DNA of 64,000 bases from Thermobifida alba (GCF_023208015.1 NZ_CP051627.1:1736001-1800000), one strand, 5' to 3'. Counted from the first letter of the stretch, positions 7,768 through 16,721 are shown. Translations and numbers: made by a program. The notes: generated by a model not told the origin, from the letters alone.

Positions 7768-9183
7768 TCAGCGTCCCGCGAGCTCGTCCATCGACTCCAG
7801 GGTGCGTCCCTTCGTCTCCGGGATGAACCGGAGCACGAACACGAAGGACAGCAGCGCGAACGTCGTGTAGACCAGGTAGGTGGCCGGCAGGTTCCAGTCG
7901 CTCAGCGGCGGGAAGGTGATGGTCACCAGCCAGTTGGCGATCCACTGGGTGGCGGTGGCCACGGCCATGGCGGCCGCACGGATGCGCAGCGGGAACATCT
8001 CTCCCAGCAGCACCCAGGTGACCACGCCCCACGACAGGGCGAAGAACAGCACGAACGTGCTGGCCGAGGCCAGGGCCGTCAGCGCCCACTCCGGCGGCAG
8101 CACCACGTTCTCCCCGCTGCCCCGGGCGTGGTTGAACGCGAACGCGGTCACGGCCAGCGCCACGGCCATGCCCGCTGATCCGACCAGCAGCAGCGGCCTG
8201 CGGCCCACCCGGTCCACCAGGCCGATGGCGACGAAGGTGCCGATGATGTTGACGACGGAGGTGAACAGGCTCAGCAGCAGCGAGTCGGTCTCGGCGATGC
8301 CCACCGACTGCCACAGCGACGCCGAGTAGTAGAAGATCACGTTGATGCCGACCAGCTGCTGGAACGCCGACAGCGCCATGCCGATCCAGACGATGCCCAG
8401 CAGTCCGTAGCGGCCGCGCAGGTCGCGCAGGTGGGGGCGGCGTTCCCGGCCGAGGGCGCGGCGGATCTCGTGGACGCGTCCGGCCACGTCGCCGCCCTCG
8501 ACCTCGGCGAGCACCCGGCGCGCCTGCTCGTCGCGGCCGATGCGCACCAGGTGGCGCGGCGATTCGGGGATGACCAGCGACAGCACGAAGTACAGGAGCG
8601 CGGGCAGCACCTCGATGCCGAGCATCCACTGCCAGGCCTGCAACGGGCCGATGCGGCCCAGGGCGCTGCCGTCGGCCATGGCGGCCAGCCCGTAGTTGAC
8701 CAGCTGGGAGGTGGCGATGCCGAGGACGATCGCCAACTGCTGCAGCGAGGCGAGGCGGCCGCGGAACGCGGGCGGGGACACCTCGGCGATGTAGGTGGGG
8801 GCGATCACCGAGGCGATACCGATCGCCACCCCGCCGACCACCCGCCACCAGGCCAGGTCCCAGACGGTGAAGGGCAGCGCGGAGCCGACGGCGCTGGCCG
8901 CGAACAGCACCGCCGCGACCTGCATGACCCTGATCCGGCCGATCCGGTCGGCCAGGGCCCCCGCGATCGCGGCGCCCACGGCGGAGCCGATCAGGGCCGC
9001 CGCCACCGTGAACCCGGTCACGGTGGGGCCGACCTGGAAGGTCTCCTGGATCGCGCTCACCGCGCCGTTGATGACGGCGCTGTCGTATCCGAACAGGAAT
9101 CCGCCCATCGCCGCGGCCGCCGCGATCATCACCACGTGGGCGATGCTCACCCCGCTGCCGGGGGCCTCAGCCATTCTGGACAC
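7768..9183 (-). CDS. MFS sugar porter
   Basis: 471 residues, GTG start at 9183 with GAGGAG five bases before it (the ATG three codons later is too distant). Twelve membrane helices with sugar-porter signatures: GGFLFGYDSAVINGA in helix 1, DRIGR, PESPRHLV before the central loop, QQLVGINVIFYYS in helix 7, DRVGRRPLL and the closing PETKGRT. Proton-coupled uptake of a monosaccharide such as glucose or xylose into the cytoplasm. A CelR-like box at 9303-9316, 120 bases upstream, suggests it belongs to the same plant-polysaccharide response as the LPMO, importing hydrolysis products. Confidence 0.92.
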   Translation of the reverse strand: MSRMAEAPGSGVSIAHVVMIAAAAAMGGFLFGYDSAVINGAVSAIQETFQVGPTVTGFTVAAALIGSAVGAAIAGALADRIGRIRVMQVAAVLFAASAVGSALPFTVWDLAWWRVVGGVAIGIASVIAPTYIAEVSPPAFRGRLASLQQLAIVLGIATSQLVNYGLAAMADGSALGRIGPLQAWQWMLGIEVLPALLYFVLSLVIPESPRHLVRIGRDEQARRVLAEVEGGDVAGRVHEIRRALGRERRPHLRDLRGRYGLLGIVWIGMALSAFQQLVGINVIFYYSASLWQSVGIAETDSLLLSLFTSVVNIIGTFVAIGLVDRVGRRPLLLVGSAGMAVALAVTAFAFNHARGSGENVVLPPEWALTALASASTFVLFFALSWGVVTWVLLGEMFPLRIRAAAMAVATATQWIANWLVTITFPPLSDWNLPATYLVYTTFALLSFVFVLRFIPETKGRTLESMDELAGR

Positions 9184-9289
9184 CGTCGCTCCTCGCCGGG
9201 CTCTCCCCGAGGGGCCTCACCCGGCCCCGGCCGCGACCGCAGCCCGCCGTGCGTCGCGTACCCGTTCCCTCTGACCGAGGTCTCGGCTT

Positions 9290-10468
9290 TTACACACGCG
9301 TCTGGGAGCGCTCACCCCCCGGCGCGCAGCGGCGGCGCGCGGACGGCCCGGACAGGCGGCGCGCGGTCAGCGCGGCGCCGCGCACCACGGCCTCCTTGAC
9401 CAGGGCGGCGGGCCGTCCGGTCAGCACCACCTCGCGTGGGGCGTCGTCGGCGTCGACGAACTGGACGAGGCCGTCGCGCCACCCCAGACTCACACACCGG
9501 ATGCGGTAGCGGAAGCGCAGCGGCGGCGCGGGCCGCCCCGCCAGCCGTGCGGCGATCGCGCGTCCGGCCGCCGTGCCCATGGGCAGCCCGGTGGCACAGG
9601 CCATGCGCAGCGCACGGCCGTCCGGTCCCGCGGCCCGGGCGGCGTCGCCGACCGCGTAGACGTCCGCGTGGGACACCGAGCGCTGGGTGGCGTCGACGAC
9701 GACGCGGCCGCGCTCGTCCACGGCGATGCCCGCCTCGGCCGCCAGGACGGGAGCCCGGAACCCGGCGGCCCACACCACGACGTCGGTCCGCAGCGCGGTG
9801 CCGTCGGCCAGGTCCAGGCCGTGCGCGTGCACCGCGGTGACGTCGGTGTGTTCGCGCACGTCCACGCCGATCCGGTGCAGGACGCGACGCAGGTGTCCCC
9901 GGCCGCGTCGGGACACCCCGGGGGCGAGCCGGTCCCGGGTGAGCAGCAGCACCCGGGCTCCGGGGTGTGTCTCGGCGAGTTCCGCGGCCGTCTCGACCCC
10001 GGTGAGTCCGCCACCGACGACCGCGATCCGGGGGGTGCGCGAGCGGGCGACGCGATCGGCGGTCCTTCGTGCCGTGTCCAGTTCGGCGAGGGTGTGGGCG
10101 TGCTCGGCGACGCCGGGCACCGTCGTGGTGTCGGTGGTGCTGCCCGGGGCGTGGACCAGGGTGTCGTAGGTGAGGGTGAGCGGACCGTCGGCCGCGGTGG
10201 CGTGCACGGTCCGCGCCTCGGGGTCGAGGCGGTGCACCCGGGCGACGACGAGTCCGACGCCCGTCCCCGCCAGCGTCTCGGCCAGGGGGTGCACGGGGGC
10301 GGGCTGCCCCGCGGCGACCTGGTGCATCCGGACACGTTCGACGAAGTAGCCGTGGGGGTTGACGACGGTCACCTCGACCTGGTCGGGTCGGGTGCGCGCG
10401 GCCGCCGTGCGGGCCGCGGCGAGTCCCGCGTACCCCGCTCCGACGACCACGATCCGGTGTCGGTCCAT
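9290..10468 (-). CDS. NDH-2-like FAD/NAD(P)-dependent oxidoreductase
   Basis: 392 residues; ATG at 10466-10468 with AGGAGA seven bases upstream. FAD Rossmann motif GAGYAGLAA at residues 8-16, NAD(P) motif GGGLTGVETA near 155, and the late FAD motif DVYAVGDAA near 290. This is the two-dinucleotide-fold layout of type II NADH dehydrogenases and related quinone or ferredoxin reductases; no C-terminal membrane helix is evident. It follows the ECF41 sigma gene by 94 bases on the same strand, the position in which ECF41 genomes keep their oxidoreductase, decarboxylase or epimerase target. A CRP-like palindrome and a CCGGAC/GTCCGG palindrome (10518-10530) lie in the gap. Its last codons contain the CelR-like box that serves the next gene. 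Confidence 0.85.
   Translation of the reverse strand: MDRHRIVVVGAGYAGLAAARTAAARTRPDQVEVTVVNPHGYFVERVRMHQVAAGQPAPVHPLAETLAGTGVGLVVARVHRLDPEARTVHATAADGPLTLTYDTLVHAPGSTTDTTTVPGVAEHAHTLAELDTARRTADRVARSRTPRIAVVGGGLTGVETAAELAETHPGARVLLLTRDRLAPGVSRRGRGHLRRVLHRIGVDVREHTDVTAVHAHGLDLADGTALRTDVVVWAAGFRAPVLAAEAGIAVDERGRVVVDATQRSVSHADVYAVGDAARAAGPDGRALRMACATGLPMGTAAGRAIAARLAGRPAPPLRFRYRIRCVSLGWRDGLVQFVDADDAPREVVLTGRPAALVKEAVVRGAALTARRLSGPSARRRCAPGGERSQTRV
9303..9316. promoter_or_regulatory. CelR-like box upstream of the sugar porter
   Basis: TGGGAGCGCTCACC matches 11 of 14 positions of the perfect operator at 881-894, including the whole left arm and centre. Lies 120 bases before the MFS start, inside the 3' end of the preceding oxidoreductase gene. 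Confidence 0.6.
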
Positions 10469-10551
10469 CCCGGTTCTCCTCTCGGTACGCGCCCCGTGCG
10501 GGGCTTCGCGTCCTGAACCGGACGGTCCGGGGAAACGTGAGCGGAAACGAA

Positions 10552-10567
10552 TGTGATTCAGATCACT
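10552..10567. promoter_or_regulatory. CRP/GlxR-like site
   Basis: TGTGA-TTCAGA-TCACT: nine of ten arm positions fit the TGTGA-N6-TCACA site of Crp and its actinobacterial relative GlxR. Overlaps the sigma factor stop codon and lies 84 bases before the flavoprotein start. Confidence 0.5.
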
Positions 10568-11486
10568 TTTCCGCGGGTGGGGTGTGCGCGAGTTGCGCCG
10601 CGAGAAAGGCGAGCTTGTCGGGGTTGACGACGGTGCGGGCCACCGCGATCCGGCCGTCGTGTGCCTCGGGGACGAGCACCCCCGCCGGCTCGCCCGCCAA
10701 CAGCACGAGCAGCGCGGGCTCCCCGTTGACCTCGACCACGTGGAGCCCGTGGTCGGCGGTGCGCTGCCGCAGCAGTCCCCCGAACAGCCGCAGTACCGCG
10801 GCCCGGCCGCGGACGGGCCGCCGCGCCGCGGTGGCCCTGCCCCCGCCGTCGCTCCAGGAGACGACGTCCTCGGCCAGCATCCGCTCCAGTTCCGCGAGGT
10901 CACCGCCGCGGGCCGCCTCCAGAAAACGCCGCACGGTCTCCCGCCAACGCTGCGACGGCGGCTCGAACCGTCGTTTCGCGCCGAGCCGCTGCCGCGCCCG
11001 CCGGTGCGCCTGGCGGCACGCCTCCTCGGTGGTCCCCAGGATCCCGGCGACCTCGCGATGGCTGTGCCCGAACGCCTCCCGCAGCACGAACACCGCGCGC
11101 TCCACGGGAGTGAGCCGCTCCATCAGGCTCAGCAGCGCGAACGAGACGGACTCGCGCTGCTCCACGGTCTCCAGGGGACCCAGCGGCGCCGCACCGGCCG
11201 CCGACGTCCCGGCGGTGAGCACGGGCTCGGGCAGCCACGGCCCCGGATAGCTCTCCCGCCGCGCCCGGGCCGAGGCGAGCCGGTTGACGCACAGGTTGGT
11301 GAGCACCCGGGTCAGCCAGGCCGCGGGCACGGCGACGGCATCGCGGTCGGCGGTGTGCCAGCGCAGGTAGGCGTCCTGGACCGCGTCCTCGGCCTCCGCG
11401 GCCGACCCCAGCATCCGATAGGCCAGGGCGAAGAGCCGCCCCCTGTGCCTCTCGAACTCGGCCGCCCGGCCGGTGTCGGCGGTCAT
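10563..11486 (-). CDS. sigJ: ECF41-type sigma factor (SigJ-like) with SnoaL-like C-terminal domain
   Basis: 307 residues from ATG 11484-11486; no clear ribosome site. Sigma region 2 at about 10-75 (LFALAYRMLGSAAEAEDAVQ, split), region 4 at about 110-170 (LTPVERAVFVLREAF and the helix-turn-helix), then a NTF2/SnoaL-like domain from 180 to the end. Both ECF41 hallmarks are present: DGGGR (213-217) and NPDKL (288-292). In this group the C-terminal domain replaces the anti-sigma factor and tunes activity from within. Known ECF41 factors control one adjacent oxidoreductase, carboxymuconolactone decarboxylase or epimerase gene; the flavoprotein gene directly downstream fits that role. Confidence 0.92.
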   Translation of the reverse strand: MTADTGRAAEFERHRGRLFALAYRMLGSAAEAEDAVQDAYLRWHTADRDAVAVPAAWLTRVLTNLCVNRLASARARRESYPGPWLPEPVLTAGTSAAGAAPLGPLETVEQRESVSFALLSLMERLTPVERAVFVLREAFGHSHREVAGILGTTEEACRQAHRRARQRLGAKRRFEPPSQRWRETVRRFLEAARGGDLAELERMLAEDVVSWSDGGGRATAARRPVRGRAAVLRLFGGLLRQRTADHGLHVVEVNGEPALLVLLAGEPAGVLVPEAHDGRIAVARTVVNPDKLAFLAAQLAHTPPAEK

Positions 11487-11595
11487 ACGGGCAGCATGCC
11501 ACGTCCTTCCGCGGCCGACGGTCCACCCGGGTCGGCGGCTGCGCCTCCCGGGGAGCGGAACGGCCACGGCAGCCGCTGCCGTGGAGGCGTTGCCG

Positions 11596-12418
11596 ATGAC
11601 CCGCCCGGGACACCTCCCGGCCCGCAAGGAGTACGGGCAGCCGGCCCTGTGGCTCTCCGACCGCTTCCATCCGCGGCTGGACGAACAGGGGCGCAGCCCG
11701 TCCGTGTGGTCGCTCGTCGGTGCGCTCGGCGAAGCCACGCCCTGCCCGTGACCACCGCCGCGGCCTGCCCCGTCATGCGCGTCCACCCGGTGCCCTCGAC
11801 GAGCACGTCGCGGCCGAACGCCGGCCGCCCGCCGCCGAACGGCGGGAGATGCCCGCCGAAGCCGTGGACCCCATGCTGGGACTGTGCGGGGCCGCCTCAC
11901 CCCCACCGGGGAGCGCACGACCGGGTCGACACCGCGCGGCTGCACACCCTGCCCGACCAAGCCGCCCCGGTGTTCGTCCCCACGTCCGGCCCCGCCTGCG
12001 CGCACCCGGCCGGACGCCTCGGCGACGGCCTGCTCACCATGAGTGCCGATCCGGTCGTGCTCGGGGAGTTCCGGGAGCACGGCGGCGCGGCCGAACCGGT
12101 CCAGGCGGGGTTGAAGGCCGCCCCACCGCCCGACCGCGCCCGGGCGGTGGGGCACGCCCGCAGCCGGTCGCCCGACGGCCTCCTGCCGGGCAGAGCCGGG
12201 CAGCCGCTCCCGCTGCCCCGGCACGTCGCCTGGTTCGCCGGACTCGTCACGGCCGCGCCCGTCGAGGCGCGGCTGCCGTGCGGCCCCGACGAGTACCTCA
12301 CCGCGCTGTCCGAGTCCGTCGAGCCCGGAGCCGACGAGGTCCACCTCGGCGCCATCGGCCCCGACCCGACGGGTTCTTCGAGTGCTACGCCGCCCAGATC
12401 CGGCCCGCACTCGCCCAG
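11596..12418 (+). pseudogene. Frameshifted LLM-class F420-dependent oxidoreductase relic
   Basis: No open frame covers it, but pieces in all three plus frames line up in order with the F420-dependent LLM family of G6PDH-like enzymes: LWLSDRFHPRLDEQGRSP and SVWSLVGALGEAT (about 11645-11740), CPVMRVHPV (about 11765-11795), LDEHVAAERRPPAAERREM (about 11795-11850), ARLHTLPD then GDGLLTMSADPVVLGEF (about 11935-12070), and VPCGPD-like LPCGPDEY to ADEVHLGAIGPD (about 12270-12370), GFFECYAAQIRPAL at the end. At least four frame changes and an internal deletion near the N-terminus rule out one sequencing slip. The ATG at 11596 is the probable original start. Family by remembered motifs. Confidence 0.72.
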
Positions 12419-12595
12419 GGGCGCCGCCGGCGGCCCGCCTCCCGCCGCCGGGCCCGCAGTCCCTTCGGGGCAGGCGTTCCCGGTTCCGGCGCAGGCGGCA
12501 GCCCGCTCGCCCGTATCACCCGGATCGCCCCGGTATGACCACGGTCCGTGACGACCAATCCACCCGAACGCCCGAGCACGCATCGGAGTTGGGGG

Positions 12596-12601
12596 TAGCC
12601 T
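12596..12601 (+). promoter_or_regulatory. -10 box TAGCCT, leaderless start
   Basis: Seven bases before the GTG of the acetyltransferase gene, which lacks a Shine-Dalgarno; the transcript would begin at the start codon. Confidence 0.5.
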
Positions 12602-12608
12602 GCTGCGC

Positions 12609-13079
12609 GTGGGAGTGATCGTAGAAGCCACAAGCTGGGACGACCCCGTGGGCGTGAGACTGCGCCAGGAACAGGAAGCGGAGATCATCAGAAGGTACGG
12701 AACCGACCTGGAACACGGCCCGAAACCCTCGTCCTCGGACGTGGACGTGTTCCTGCTCGCCCGCGACGCCGAGACGGCCGTGTCGGTGGGCTGCGGCGCC
12801 CTGCGCCGCCTGGACGAGGTGACCTACGAGATCAAGCGCATGTACGTCACCCCCGCCTGGCGGGGGCGCCGCATCGGGGAGGTCCTGCTGCGCGCCCTGG
12901 AGGAGGCGGCCGTCAGCCGGGGGGCGCTGCGCATGCGCCTGGAGGCGGGCGCCCGGCAGCCCGAGGCGCTGCGGCTGTACGAACGGTGCGGCTACCAGCG
13001 GATCGAACGGTTCGGACACTACGTGAACTGCGCGGCGAGTATCTGCTTCGAGCGGGTCCTGGTGTCCTCCGCGGCGTGA
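12609..13079 (+). CDS. GNAT-family N-acetyltransferase
   Basis: 156 residues, GTG start at 12609. The acetyl-CoA binding motif A is plain: VTPAWRGRRIGEVLLRALEE at about 78-97 (R/Q-x-x-G-x-G/A form as RGRRIG), preceded by the VGCGALRRLDEVTYEIKRMYV strand pair and followed by the motif B LRLYERCGYQRI. Acetyl transfer to an amine of an unknown small molecule or protein in the cytoplasm. The start appears leaderless (TAGCCT seven bases upstream). Its stop overlaps the GTG of the next gene, so the two are probably co-translated. Confidence 0.85.
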   Translation: MGVIVEATSWDDPVGVRLRQEQEAEIIRRYGTDLEHGPKPSSSDVDVFLLARDAETAVSVGCGALRRLDEVTYEIKRMYVTPAWRGRRIGEVLLRALEEAAVSRGALRMRLEAGARQPEALRLYERCGYQRIERFGHYVNCAASICFERVLVSSAA

Positions 13080-13723
13080 CCGTGTCGCCCGGGCGCGTCT
13101 GGTACGCCAGTTACGGCGCGAACATGGCCGCGCACCGGCTCGACCGCTACCTGCGGGGCGGCCGTCCCCCCGGTGGGACGCGAGCCAACCCCGGTTGCCG
13201 CGACCGCACCCCGCCCGCCCGACGACGCGCGGTGTGGATCGGCGGCGGCGTGTACTTCGCGCTGGAGTCGCCGATGTGGGGCGGCGGACTGGCGGTGTAC
13301 GACCCGGACCTGCCCACGGTGACGCCCGCCCGCGCGCACCTGGTCACCGTCTCCCAGTTCAGTGACATCGCCGCACAGGAGATGTACCGGCAACCGGGAA
13401 CCGACGTGGACATGGGAGCGCTCCTGGCCGCGGGACGGCTGCGGTTGGGACCGGGACGCTACGAGCTGCTGGTGGTGCTGGGGGCCCTGGACGGCCTGCC
13501 CCTGGTGACGCTGGCCGCGCCGTGGCCGATGGCCGCGGTGCGGCCGGTCCCGCCCGCCGCCGCCTACCTGCGCACGATCGGCGCGGGCCTCGCCGAGGCG
13601 CACGGCTGGCCCGCCGGGCGGATCGCCGCCCACCTCGCCGGTCTTCCCGGCGCGCGGGAGAGGTGGACGCCCGGTGAGGTCGCCGCCCTGCCGGGCGGCG
13701 GCCCCGCCGCAGGGACCGGCTGA
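13076..13723 (+). CDS. Gamma-glutamylcyclotransferase-fold protein
   Basis: 215 residues from GTG 13076, whose last bases overlap the TGA of the acetyltransferase (GTGA); a second in-frame GTG follows two codons later. WYASYGANM near residue 10 corresponds to the YGSN loop of gamma-glutamylcyclotransferase-like folds, followed by an ARG/Pro-rich loop, GGGVYFALES and AHLVTVSQFSDIAAQEMY. Actinobacterial homologues are often mislabelled histone deacetylase; I see no deacetylase motif. Enzymatic activity and substrate are unknown; the coupled acetyltransferase suggests small-molecule modification. Confidence 0.65.
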   Translation: MTVSPGRVWYASYGANMAAHRLDRYLRGGRPPGGTRANPGCRDRTPPARRRAVWIGGGVYFALESPMWGGGLAVYDPDLPTVTPARAHLVTVSQFSDIAAQEMYRQPGTDVDMGALLAAGRLRLGPGRYELLVVLGALDGLPLVTLAAPWPMAAVRPVPPAAAYLRTIGAGLAEAHGWPAGRIAAHLAGLPGARERWTPGEVAALPGGGPAAGTG

Positions 13724-13754
13724 CCCCTTCCCGGGGCGGCTCCCGCCACCGCGG

Positions 13755-14495
13755 TCAGTCGGCGGGCTTCTCCCAGACCGACACGTGCTGGCGGCTGTCG
13801 CTGGTGAACGGTCGTCCCGTCCAGTCCTCCCACCGGTGGCGCAGCCGCAGTCCGGCGATGCGCGCCATCAGGTCGAGCTCTGCGGGCCACACGTACCGGA
13901 AGGGGAAGGACCGGCACTCGCCGCGCCCGTCGACGACCTCGACGTAGACGGAGCTCATCGCCTGGGTGGCGACGTCGTAGTGGTCGAACGCCCAGCGGGT
14001 GGGGCTCACGTGGAACGGCACGACGCTCTGCCCCTCCGGCAGCCTCCGCAGGTCGGGGACGCTCACCTCGATGACGAAGCATCCCCCGGGCTCCAGGTGG
14101 TCGGCGGCGTTGCGGAAGCAGTCCACCTGCGCGTCCTGCGTCGTCAGGTTCGTGATGGTGTTGAAGACCAGGTAGACGACGGAGAACGTCCCCGGTACCC
14201 GGGTCGTGGCGAAGTCTCCGATGGTCACGCCGACCGTGTCGCCGCCCGGTTTGGCGCGCATCCGGGCGACCATCGCCCGCGACAGGTCGATGCTGTGGAC
14301 CGGGACGCCGCGGCGCGCCAGCGGCAGCGCGATCCGTCCCGTCCCGACGCCCAGTTCCAGGGCCCGGCCGCCGCCGGCCAGGCGTTCCAGCACGTCGACC
14401 ACGGGATCCACGGCCTCGGGTGTGGACCTGTCCGCCGTCGACTCGTCGTAGGTCGCCGCGACCGCTTCTCCGAAGTAACCGTCCGGGTCTTCCAT
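13755..14495 (-). CDS. Class I SAM-dependent methyltransferase
   Basis: 246 residues, ATG at 14493-14495. Motif I LELGVGTGRIALPLARRG at about 46-63, motif II VHSIDLSRAMV, motif III region TFSVVYLVFNTITNLTTQD and the post-III LEPGGCFVIEV give a full Rossmann methyltransferase of the UbiE/type 11-25 group. Substrate unknown. The gene has no Shine-Dalgarno but a TACGGT box (14502-14507) six bases before the ATG, so a leaderless message is likely. It lies downstream of the FAD amine oxidase gene on the same strand with an 85-base gap. Confidence 0.85.
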   Translation of the reverse strand: MEDPDGYFGEAVAATYDESTADRSTPEAVDPVVDVLERLAGGGRALELGVGTGRIALPLARRGVPVHSIDLSRAMVARMRAKPGGDTVGVTIGDFATTRVPGTFSVVYLVFNTITNLTTQDAQVDCFRNAADHLEPGGCFVIEVSVPDLRRLPEGQSVVPFHVSPTRWAFDHYDVATQAMSSVYVEVVDGRGECRSFPFRYVWPAELDLMARIAGLRLRHRWEDWTGRPFTSDSRQHVSVWEKPAD

Positions 14496-14580
14496 GGGCG
14501 GACCGTAACACGCCGGTCCGGGTGGGGACCACGGTTTTTCGCGGCCCGCCGACCGGCCTCCGCTGCGCTCCGGGGCGGCC

Positions 14581-15708
14581 TCACCGGGCCGGCGTTCCGG
14601 GGCGGTCCGGACGGAACGCCGCCAGGTCGACTTCCGCCTCCTCCCCCACGGCCAGGCGGGCGGCGAGCGCGCCCTGGCAGGGGCCGAGGGTGAGCCCGGA
14701 GTGGCCCAGGCCGGTGGCGACGACCACCCCCGCCAGCGACTCGACCGGGCCGAGGAGCGGCAGGCCGTCGCGGCTGCCCGGCCGGAACCCGACCCGGGTC
14801 TCCAGCACGGTGGCCTCCGCCAGTCCCGGGGCCGTCTCGACGGCGTCGGCGAGGACCTGCCGCAGGCCTGCCACGGTCACCCGGTGGTCGAAGCCCGCCT
14901 CCGGTTCGCTGGTGGCGTTGAGCACGACCCGGTTCGGGGGGAACGCGACCATGAACCGGTCGTGGTCGGCGAAGCGCACCACGGGCCAGTCGCGGGTGTC
15001 CGTCGTCGGCAGGGCGACGTGCGCGATCTGGCCGCGGACCGGGAACACCGGCACCCGCACGCCGAACGGGGCCAGCAGGCGCGCCGTCCACGCCCCGGCC
15101 GCGACGACGACGGCGTCGGCGTGCAGGTCCTCGCCGCCCACGCGCACCCCGGTGACCCGGGTGCCGTCGCCGAGGAGTTCGGCGTCGCCGCCGATACGGC
15201 GCAGGCCGCGCTCCTCGGCGGCGTCGACGAGGGCGCCGCGGGCCAGACGGCCGTCCAGCCGCGCCATGCCGTCGAAGCCCACGCCCTCCAGGTGATCGGG
15301 CAGGACGGGGACCCGTCGCGCGGGTTCGCCCCGTGCGAGCCGCCGCGCCCGTGCGGGGCCCGCGTGGCCGGGCCGGGCGGCCAGCTGGTCGAGCAGGGCG
15401 TGCTCCCGGTCGGCCACGGCGGGGTCGGCGCTCACCGACATCCCGGCCACGACCTGGTAGCCGGTGGCGTGCCCGTCGTCGGCCAGCTCCGCCATGAGGT
15501 CCGGATAGTGCGCGGCCGCCGCCAGCGTGAACGCGCGCAGCGGCGCGGGGTCCCACGGGAGCGGCCAGGGGAAGACCACCCCGGCGCCCGCCGGGGTGGC
15601 GCGGCCGCGGTGGCCCGCGTCGACCAGTGTGGTCGCCACACCGCGCCGGGCCAGGTGGAAGGCCGCGCTCGCTCCGACGATTCCCCCGCCCACCACGATC
15701 ACCCGCAT
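14581..15708 (-). CDS. FAD-dependent amine/D-amino acid oxidase family protein
   Basis: 375 residues from ATG 15706-15708 (MRVIVVGGGIVG), which places the GGGIVGASAAFHLARRG dinucleotide fold at the very N-terminus; the frame runs further upstream without protein-like character. DAO-family features continue with HRGRATPAGAGVV, VVVAAGAWTARLL near 215, VRGQIAH, and the terminal GLPLLGPV and GHSGLTLGP near 340. Likely oxidises glycine, sarcosine or D-amino acids with oxygen or a quinone. The Ala/Pro in place of the usual Ser-GG loop (SxxAGG) is a variant. No thiamine genes nearby to support a ThiO role. Confidence 0.85.
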   Translation of the reverse strand: MRVIVVGGGIVGASAAFHLARRGVATTLVDAGHRGRATPAGAGVVFPWPLPWDPAPLRAFTLAAAAHYPDLMAELADDGHATGYQVVAGMSVSADPAVADREHALLDQLAARPGHAGPARARRLARGEPARRVPVLPDHLEGVGFDGMARLDGRLARGALVDAAEERGLRRIGGDAELLGDGTRVTGVRVGGEDLHADAVVVAAGAWTARLLAPFGVRVPVFPVRGQIAHVALPTTDTRDWPVVRFADHDRFMVAFPPNRVVLNATSEPEAGFDHRVTVAGLRQVLADAVETAPGLAEATVLETRVGFRPGSRDGLPLLGPVESLAGVVVATGLGHSGLTLGPCQGALAARLAVGEEAEVDLAAFRPDRPGTPAR

Positions 15709-16700
15709 GCCCCCAGCCTTCCAGGAGGCCGCCGCGCGCGCCAGTGTCCCGGTGGCCGCGCCGGGCCGGCGGGTCGACCGCCTCGGCCTCGGCGGGTCGG
15801 TCGTCGCAGCCCGGGACGGTGGCGCCGGGCAGGGTGCCGGGGGCGTCGTGGCCGCCCGGGTACTCGCGGACGACGTTGCAGACCTCCACCAGGCGGGCCT
15901 GCTCGGTGGTGGCGACGTCCACGGTGGTCCTGACGGTGCCGGTCGGGGCGGCGCCCGCGCCGTCCGGGGGCGGGCGCCCGCCGTCCACACGGGGTGCCGG
16001 CGGCGGCCGCGTGGGCGCCGTCGACCGTGCCGGTGGCGTCGGTCGCGGACCGGGGTGGCCTCGCCGTCCATCGTGCTCCACCGTGCTCGGCGTCCGGCCG
16101 CCCGCCTCCGTGGGGCGTCCGTCCCGGTCGGGGCCCCGGATCGGGTGGGTGCGGGCTCCTCCGCTCCGGCGGGCGGCCGGGTGCACCGTTCCTCCGTGGC
16201 GGCGGGACCGCTGTCCACGGCCGTGTCGGGCCTTCCTCCGCGCCCGCGGCCGACGGTGGAGACGGGGGGCCGGCCGCCCCGGCGGCGCGGTCGGCAACGG
16301 CATCGGGGTGGTGGGCGGTGGCTGCCGCGGACTTCACCGGACCGTCTCGTCGAGGGCTCCGGTGCCGCCGTGGGACCGGTGGACGGTGGCGCACCGGTCG
16401 GCGCTGTCCCGTACGGCGGTGCGCGGGGCGGCGTTCCGGGACGGGGCCACCGGGGCAGGACGGCGCTCGGCGAGACCGCCCGCACGTCGTCCCGCCGCGG
16501 GCGCGGCCGGGGCCACCCGGTCGGGAACCCGTCGGGGGTTGCGTGTCCGGTTGCGGTGCGGTCGTGGTGCCCGGCCGCCCCGGAGCGGTTCCTCGGCCCT
16601 CGTCCCCGATGCCTCCCGGGACCACCGGTGTCCCGCCGCCCCGTCGGTGGGCACACACCCCTGCGTCCCACAATTCGAGACAACTGTTTCTTCTTCTGAG
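15709..16700. other. About 1 kb with no recognisable gene
   Basis: All six frames are Arg/Pro/Gly-rich and none shows a domain I know. One minus-strand piece (about 15790-15945) is more protein-like than its surroundings, reading TTVDVATTEQARLVEVCNVV, and may be a relic. No repeats or terminator-like stems stand out. Confidence 0.45.
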
Positions 16701-16709
16701 ACACTCGCG

Positions 16710-16715
16710 TAGGGT
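16710..16715 (+). promoter_or_regulatory. -10 box TAGGGT
   Basis: Six bases before the ATG at 16722, in the only AT-rich patch of the region (TGTTTCTTCTTCTGAG just upstream). Suggests a leaderless methyltransferase mRNA. Confidence 0.45.
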
Positions 16716-16721
16716 CGCCCC

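Noticed and set aside
13413-13426. TGGGAGCGCTCCTG, a 12/14 match to the CelR box
   Set aside because: Lies in the middle of the cyclotransferase-like gene, encodes conserved-looking residues and has no downstream gene to control; likely chance.
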